Origin: SZUA-287 sp036397975
GTDB taxonomy: Bacteria; Bacteroidota; Ignavibacteria; UBA10030; UBA6906
Assembly (NCBI GenBank): GCA_036397975.1
Contig: DASWHW010000213.1
Span: 1 to 29,958 of the forward strand
DNA length: 29,958 nt
Direction of reading: 5' to 3'
In this document: one piece after another, positions 25,988-29,958 of the stretch
Layout: each line of letters opens with the position of its first letter
Position numbering within the stretch: the stretch's first letter is position 1
Made by a program: the position numbers and the translations under genes
Notes under the pieces: model-generated
The model's database searches: none
Seen by the model: the letters and a program-made list of their open reading frames with translations, nothing else
Told to the model about the DNA's origin: nothing

Positions 25988-27025
25988 TCATTTCAAACCG
26001 ACCGGCACTGACTTTTTGGTTGAGAATTCTATCAATTGATTGAGGCACGAGTGGGCCTGCCCGGAATCTATGGACCCCTCACACATTGCTTTGGCTTCCA
26101 TGAGTGAGGGTGCCTTGCCGGCCGTCAGTATTCCAAGCGCGGCGTTTGCTACGGTAACATTTCTATGCGGGGTCTTTTCGCCCTTGAGTATCGAGAAAGT
26201 GATACGCGCATTTTCATCGCTTCCTCCCCCTTTGATCGACGAAAGAGGTTGTCGAGAAAAGCCGAAGTCCTCCGGCGTAATAGGAGTCTGCTTGACATTA
26301 CCCTCTTTGTCGCATCGTAGCACCGTTGTTTCTCCGGAGATCGATACTTCGTCCAGTCCGCCGTCCGCGGTAACGACTGTGACATTCTCATCCCCAAGCC
26401 CGTGAGCTGCCTTGGCAAGCTTCGCCGCCACTCGTGAGTCGTATGTTCCAAGAACTTGTCGTTTTACTCCTGCGGGATTGGTCAACGGTCCGACAAGATT
26501 GAAAATCGATCTTATTCCCAAATCCTTTCTTGCCTTCGCAACGTGTTTCATCGAAGGGTGAAACAACGGAGCAAAAAGAAACCCGATGCCAATCGTATTG
26601 ATACATTCTTCCACTTCCCGGGGTGGAAGCTGAATGTTTACACCCAGAGAGGTCAGCACGTCCGCACTTCCGCTTTTGCTTGAGACTGAACGATTTCCGT
26701 GTTTTGCGATGGTGACGCCTGCTCCCGCCGCAACGAACATCGCAGCGGTAGAAATGTTGAATGTCCCCAGCCCATCTCCTCCAGTCCCCACAATATCCAA
26801 CGCACCATCATCGTTCAAAGTAATTCGCGTGCATCGCGCTCGCATTATCGAAGCGAACCCGGCGATCTCCGATACCGACTCACCCTTTGCCCTGAGCGCA
26901 ACGAGCAAGCCGGCAATTTCTGCATCTGAAACATTCCCCTCCATGATGTCATTGAGAGACTGCGATGCTTCATCCATTGTAAGGTCCTCCCCCGCGAGGC
27001 ATTTTTCTATGAAGTACTTCATCAT
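25988..27025 (-). CDS. trpD: Anthranilate phosphoribosyltransferase
   Basis: Joins anthranilate and PRPP; 345 residues. The PRPP loop is GTGGDGLGTFNIST at 80-93, with KHGNRSVSSKSGSADVLTSLG from 108. FNLVGPLTNPAG and DEVSISGETTV with the metal-binding region follow. The ATG at 27025 is chosen because it overlaps the trpG stop as ATGA and has GAGG about 10 bases upstream, like its operon neighbours. A longer frame from 27046 would overlap trpG by 25 bases. Confidence 0.95.
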   Translation of the reverse strand: MMKYFIEKCLAGEDLTMDEASQSLNDIMEGNVSDAEIAGLLVALRAKGESVSEIAGFASIMRARCTRITLNDDGALDIVGTGGDGLGTFNISTAAMFVAAGAGVTIAKHGNRSVSSKSGSADVLTSLGVNIQLPPREVEECINTIGIGFLFAPLFHPSMKHVAKARKDLGIRSIFNLVGPLTNPAGVKRQVLGTYDSRVAAKLAKAAHGLGDENVTVVTADGGLDEVSISGETTVLRCDKEGNVKQTPITPEDFGFSRQPLSSIKGGGSDENARITFSILKGEKTPHRNVTVANAALGILTAGKAPSLMEAKAMCEGSIDSGQAHSCLNQLIEFSTKKSVPVGLK

Positions 27026-27594
27026 CTTCTTGTTACCTCGATCCAATTGGACATCATCGTACGTCCCTCTTCCGTGAGGATCGACTCAGGATGAAACTGA
27101 ACACCATAGATGGAGTGGGTTGCGTGCTGCATTCCCATGATAACGCCATCGTCTGTTGTTGCTGTCACTTCGAGCACATTCGGCCAACCTTCGGAGGACA
27201 CCACAAGAGAATGATATCGTGTTGCGACGAATGGATTCTTGACCCCTTTGAAGATCCCTTTCTGCTGATGCTGAATCTTTGACGTTCGACCATGCATCAA
27301 GACAGGAGCGTGAACCACAGAGCCGCCGAAGGCAGCGCCAATCGCCTGATGCCCAAGACAAACGCCGAGAATCGGAATGGTTGAACCAAACGCTTCCACC
27401 GTTTGCATTGTAATACCCGCTGACTCGGGACGTCCGGGTCCCGGTGAAAGTAAAATCCCTTGTGGCGCGAGTCTCTTAATCTCGTCAACCGTTATCGCAT
27501 CATTCCTTCTGACCATGATGTCCGAGGTGAATTCTCCCAGCAGGTGGACTAAGTTATATGTAAACGAGTCGTAGTTGTCAATCACCAAAATCAT
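27022..27594 (-). CDS. trpG: Anthranilate synthase glutamine amidotransferase component
   Basis: Provides ammonia from glutamine to TrpE; 190 residues, a class I amidotransferase. The nucleophile is C79 in GVCLGHQAIG, and the other triad members are H168 and E170 in QFHPES. The oxyanion/P-loop stretch LLSPGPGRPESAG is at 48-60. RYHSLVV is the usual signature of TrpG/PabA proteins. It is a separate gene rather than fused to TrpE or TrpD, and overlaps both by four bases. Confidence 0.96.
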   Translation of the reverse strand: MILVIDNYDSFTYNLVHLLGEFTSDIMVRRNDAITVDEIKRLAPQGILLSPGPGRPESAGITMQTVEAFGSTIPILGVCLGHQAIGAAFGGSVVHAPVLMHGRTSKIQHQQKGIFKGVKNPFVATRYHSLVVSSEGWPNVLEVTATTDDGVIMGMQHATHSIYGVQFHPESILTEEGRTMMSNWIEVTRR

Positions 27595-29102
27595 AATTTG
27601 CTCACAGCCAATTTCTTTTGTTCACGAGTGAAAGGAGGAGTAGCCAGACCATTTGCCGCCAATCGTAGCGCTTCTAGGAGCACCATCGATTTGCTCTCCG
27701 TCTCGGCGTATTCGTTTTCAGGAACTGAATCAGCAACGATTCCCGCCCCCGCTTGCATCTTCAACACATCGCGATGGGCTAGGATTGTCCGGATTGCAAT
27801 ACACGTGTTTAATGATCCATCAAAGCCAAGATATCCCACCGCACCTGCATAAGCTCCTCTTCTCTCCGGTTCGAGAGAGTGAATAATCTCCATTGCCCGC
27901 ACCTTCGGGGCACCAGTGACAGTCCCGGCAGGAAAGCAGGCCTTCAGCACATCGATTGGAGTGCACTCTTCCCGAAGCTTTCCTCGCACCTCCGACACGA
28001 GATGCATGACGTGAGAATAACGCTCAACGTGCATGAATGAAGTCGTGGATACAGAGCCAAGCTCGGACACTCTACCCACATCGTTTCGGCCAAGGTCGAC
28101 CAACATGACATGCTCGGCACGCTCCTTTGAATCGTTACGCAGTTCCTCTTCGAGCGATGCATCCTCCGCCGGAGAGGCGCCTCTCCGTCGCGTTCCAGCG
28201 ATCGGTCGTACCTCCACTTCCCTCCCCTCAACGCGGACAAGAACCTCGGGTGAAGAGCCAACAATCTTGGTTTCGCCAAAATCAATAAAGAACAAATAAG
28301 GAGATGGATTAATCGTCCTGAGTGCACGGTACACCTGGAAAAGATCTCCATTAAAATGTGTTTGGCTTTGGCGAGAGAGAACAACCTGGAAAATATCTCC
28401 TTCTCTAATATTGTCTTTTGCAGTTTCAACGGCGGAGATAAACTCAGACTTCTTATGACGAGAAGAAATACCATTTCCCGACAGGGAAAAGCCTGTGCTC
28501 GTGAAGCTCATGTTTCTCAATTGGAGTTTTAGCGTGGCGAGTTGTTGTTGGCCTTTCTGGAATTGTTTGTCAAGAGGAGCATTGTGATCGACCAGTACGT
28601 TATGACACAAGGTGACCAGTTGAGTATGGTGGTCGAACTGAATCACTGTTTCAAAAAGCCCGAAGAGAGCGTCAGGCTCCTCTCCTGCATCGACATGGAT
28701 CGGAACCCGCTCGATCGAGGCACTACACTCATACCCGACGTAGCCGACAAATCCTCCAGAAAATGGAAGCGCCCCATCCAAAACAGGAGACTTGTATTCG
28801 TGAGACATTTCCTCAAGGACGTCGAAGATGTTTTGTTGTTTCGTCTCGATGTGCTTTCCGCGGCGGATTGCGGTTTGTCCGCCTCTTTCTTCAATTGTTG
28901 TTATCGGGTTTGAACCAACATAGGAAAACCTGCCCACCTTCTCAGATAGCTCCGCGCTTTCCAGGAGGAACGACGAGCCATGACGCGGACGGATAGCCAA
29001 ATACACGGAGACAGGAGTATGGAGGTCGGAAAACACCCTTTCCGTCAGAGGAATAACGTTGTATGTGGATGCCAACTGTTGAAATTCTTCAAAAGAAATC
29101 AT
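27591..29102 (-). CDS. trpE: Anthranilate synthase component I
   Basis: Converts chorismate to anthranilate with TrpG; 503 residues. The tryptophan feedback site LLES is at 46-49 (SSFLLESAE), so end-product inhibition is expected. The chorismate-binding half has FFIDFGETKIVGSSPEVLVRVEGREVEVRPIAGTRRRG, ERAEHVMLVDLGRNDVGRV, FPAGTVTGAPKVRAMEII and GAYAGAVGYLGFDG. The LLES motif and the trpG/trpD context favour TrpE over PabB. The ATG is 22 bases past the attenuator terminator, without a strong ribosome site. Confidence 0.96.
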   Translation of the reverse strand: MISFEEFQQLASTYNVIPLTERVFSDLHTPVSVYLAIRPRHGSSFLLESAELSEKVGRFSYVGSNPITTIEERGGQTAIRRGKHIETKQQNIFDVLEEMSHEYKSPVLDGALPFSGGFVGYVGYECSASIERVPIHVDAGEEPDALFGLFETVIQFDHHTQLVTLCHNVLVDHNAPLDKQFQKGQQQLATLKLQLRNMSFTSTGFSLSGNGISSRHKKSEFISAVETAKDNIREGDIFQVVLSRQSQTHFNGDLFQVYRALRTINPSPYLFFIDFGETKIVGSSPEVLVRVEGREVEVRPIAGTRRRGASPAEDASLEEELRNDSKERAEHVMLVDLGRNDVGRVSELGSVSTTSFMHVERYSHVMHLVSEVRGKLREECTPIDVLKACFPAGTVTGAPKVRAMEIIHSLEPERRGAYAGAVGYLGFDGSLNTCIAIRTILAHRDVLKMQAGAGIVADSVPENEYAETESKSMVLLEALRLAANGLATPPFTREQKKLAVSKL

Positions 29103-29124
29103 GCGACACCGGCAGTGATAAACG

Positions 29125-29155
29125 AAAAAACCCTTCCCGGTTTCCAGGAAGGGTT
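29125..29155 (-). terminator. Attenuator terminator ahead of trpE
   Basis: On the minus strand AACCCTTCCTGG pairs with CCGGGAAGGGTT across an AAA loop: twelve pairs with a single T-G wobble. The hairpin runs into six T (29130-29125). It lies between the trp leader peptide and trpE, so it would stop transcription before the structural genes unless an alternative fold forms. Confidence 0.88.
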
Positions 29156-29175
29156 ACGATATTCTAGATTACGAG

Positions 29176-29255
29176 ATACCGCTAACGCTTAGGAGGTCCG
29201 GGGGTCAACTCGGGGAGATGCCACCAATACCCGGCGTAAGTAAAATAAGCGGTAT
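29176..29255 (-). promoter_or_regulatory. Possible 1:2 pairing in the trp leader RNA
   Basis: ATACCGCT within codons 7-9 of the leader peptide (29255-29248) is perfectly complementary to AGCGGTAT just after the leader stop (29183-29176). This could be the 1:2 stem of an attenuator. A second short complement, CCGGG (codons 14-15) with CCCGG (codons 25-26), is also present. I did not find a long clear antiterminator by eye. Confidence 0.4.
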
Positions 29256-29274
29256 GTTCAAACGAAGACGTCAT
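29182..29274 (-). CDS. trpL: trp operon leader peptide with tandem Trp codons
   Basis: A 30-residue open frame from an ATG at 29274 to a TAG at 29182. Trp17 and Trp18 are adjacent (TGG TGG at 29226-29221). Ahead of them are Phe5, Tyr10, Phe11, Tyr13 and Tyr16, and the end is Pro-rich (PGPPKR). It is followed by an intrinsic terminator and trpE, the textbook order for ribosome-mediated attenuation: scarcity of charged tRNA-Trp stalls the ribosome and prevents the terminator. Only a weak GAAG precedes the ATG, and the predicted transcript start is about seven bases upstream. Confidence 0.85.
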   Translation of the reverse strand: MTSSFEHTAYFTYAGYWWHLPELTPGPPKR

Positions 29275-29287
29275 GATGATTGGCTTC

Positions 29288-29316
29288 AATATAGCATGGA
29301 GGGAGGAAGAAAGCAA
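29288..29316 (-). promoter_or_regulatory. Probable trp operon promoter
   Basis: On the minus strand TTGCTT (29316-29311), a 17-base spacer and TATATT (29293-29288). The predicted start is near 29281, leaving a very short untranslated segment before the leader ATG at 29274. The -10 and spacing are the same as at the paa promoter; the -35 is half-matched. Confidence 0.5.
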
Positions 29317-29365
29317 CAGGTTTTGTTTCGATAGGATGGGGAACTCCTTTCAGTACACTGAGTCT

Positions 29366-29575
29366 TCAAAGTCTAGTGTAGTGATAGTAATTCTTGATGT
29401 GGGAGTTCAGAAACTTTCCCACCGAATCCGAATGAATCAACTCATCATAAAGAACCTGAGGAACATCAAAGTACCGGTAGACATCGCCCTTGCGAAACGA
29501 CACTTCTAAGGTCATGGTATCGGGGTCATAGCCGAGTTCCGATACGCTCGATGACTGAACGGGAACTCTTTTCAT
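29366..29575 (-). CDS. KTSC domain protein
   Basis: A 69-residue protein made of one KTSC domain: SSSVSELGYDPDTMTLEVSFRKGDVYRYFDVPQVLYDELIHSDSVGKFLNSHIKNYY. The family pattern is S.v..igYd....L.v.F..G..Y.Y..Vp...y..l..a.S.Gk.fn..Ik. KTSC domains occur as stand-alone small proteins or fused to lysyl-tRNA synthetases and nucleases, and their function is not established. The start MKRVPVQ at 29575 is preferred; the longer frame from 29662 would run across the divergent promoter and into the regulator gene. Confidence 0.85.
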   Translation of the reverse strand: MKRVPVQSSSVSELGYDPDTMTLEVSFRKGDVYRYFDVPQVLYDELIHSDSVGKFLNSHIKNYYHYTRL

Positions 29576-29587
29576 GGTCAGCAAGGG

Positions 29588-29616
29588 TTGACTAATTCGG
29601 TAAACTGTATTATATT
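29588..29616 (+). promoter_or_regulatory. Promoter of the XRE regulator, overlapping a -10 for the KTSC gene
   Basis: TTGACT at 29588-29593, a 17-base spacer and TATATT at 29611-29616 on the plus strand. The predicted start is near 29623, about 20 bases before the ATG. On the minus strand the same bases contain a perfect TATAAT (29614-29609), 34 bases from the KTSC start, so the two divergent genes may share one AT-rich melting region. Confidence 0.65.
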
Positions 29617-29643
29617 TCCAGCGTAATCGAAGGGAAACGACCA

Positions 29644-29958
29644 ATGAGATCCAATGACACAATCGATTTTGGCGAAGCCATCAAAGAGCAACGCAAGCAC
29701 CTCAGTTTGCCTCTGTCTCGCCTAAGCTCACGGCTAAAGGTCACAAAGGGCTACCTGTCTCGACTTGAATCGGGCAAGGCGGTTCCCTCTATCACGATGG
29801 TTAAGAAACTGGCAAAGCTACTAAAACTCGATTCGACCAAACTTGGCATACTCGCCGGATACCTACCGTCGGACATCGAGAAGATTCTATATGCGAACCC
29901 TGTTACTGCCCCAGCATTTCTCCGAGAGACATTTGGAGAGTATGACGGTCAGGCGCAT
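29644..29958 (+). CDS. XRE-family helix-turn-helix regulator, C-terminus cut by window edge
   Basis: 105 residues are visible. The helix-turn-helix (about 10-66) reads FGEAIKEQRKHLSLPLSRLSSRLKVTKGYLSRLESGKAVPSITMVKKLAKLL, with the recognition region KGYLSRLESGK, so it binds DNA. The following LGILAGYLPSDIEKILYANPVTAPAFLRETFG is an extension often seen in regulators placed ahead of restriction-modification or other accessory genes; what follows here is outside the window. AGGGA about 9 bases before the ATG is the ribosome site. It may regulate itself and the divergent KTSC gene. Confidence 0.88.
   Translation, partial: MRSNDTIDFGEAIKEQRKHLSLPLSRLSSRLKVTKGYLSRLESGKAVPSITMVKKLAKLLKLDSTKLGILAGYLPSDIEKILYANPVTAPAFLRETFGEYDGQAH

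Noticed and set aside
29350..29361. Inverted repeat TCAGTACACTGA upstream of the trp promoter as a TrpR operator
   Set aside because: It lies about 34 bases before the -35 and does not match the known TrpR half-sites; an isolated 5-bp-arm palindrome is expected by chance.
29576..29662. Longer start for the KTSC protein
   Set aside because: It would cross the divergent promoter and enter the XRE gene; the added residues do not belong to the domain.

Overview
The window is 29,958 bases of ordinary, densely coded bacterial chromosome. Almost everything before 17.3 kb and after 21.4 kb reads on the minus strand. A short plus-strand block (17.4-21.4 kb) carries phenylacetyl-CoA epoxidase genes. 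A signal-peptide-bearing beta-barrel-like protein and a heptosyltransferase-type glycosyltransferase (GT9) point to a Gram-negative cell. Complex I plus phenylacetyl-CoA epoxidase point to an aerobic or facultative respirer. The gene mix (deoxynucleoside kinase next to folK/folB, a small membrane protein with an acidic tail, frequent TTG starts) suits the Bacteroidota/Chlorobi/Ignavibacteria side of the FCB group. That placement is inference, and no marker gene here settles it.

Layout. 1-8.5 kb (minus): nuoJKLMN, the membrane arm of complex I, runs straight into nnr (NAD(P)HX repair), a VanZ-like membrane protein and tgt (queuosine tRNA modification; its C-terminus lies beyond the left edge). 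8.7-11.4 kb (minus): a secreted beta-barrel-like protein and a NatAB-type ABC exporter pair. 11.4-17.3 kb (minus): asnS, a GT9 glycosyltransferase, a 74-aa membrane protein, a deoxynucleoside kinase, folK, folB and gltX. 17.4-21.4 kb (plus): paaABCD from a convincing promoter, with no paaE, then an unrecognised 429-aa gene. 21.4-29.3 kb (minus): a complete tryptophan operon trpL-E-G-D-C-F-aroF-B-A. 29.3-29.96 kb: a KTSC-domain protein and a divergent XRE-type regulator that runs off the right edge.

The most rewarding signal is upstream of trpE. A 30-codon open frame with tandem Trp codons, preceded by a cluster of Tyr and Phe codons, is followed by a 12-bp hairpin with a T-run just before trpE. 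This is the layout of a ribosome-mediated transcription attenuator. The operon it controls also contains a DAHP synthase (aroF), so the first step of the shikimate pathway is placed under tryptophan-operon control. The putative leader start lies only about seven bases after the predicted transcription start.

I saw no CRISPR array, insertion sequence, tRNA, rRNA or phage module. The only gene in the window that may be new is the 429-aa gene downstream of paaD.
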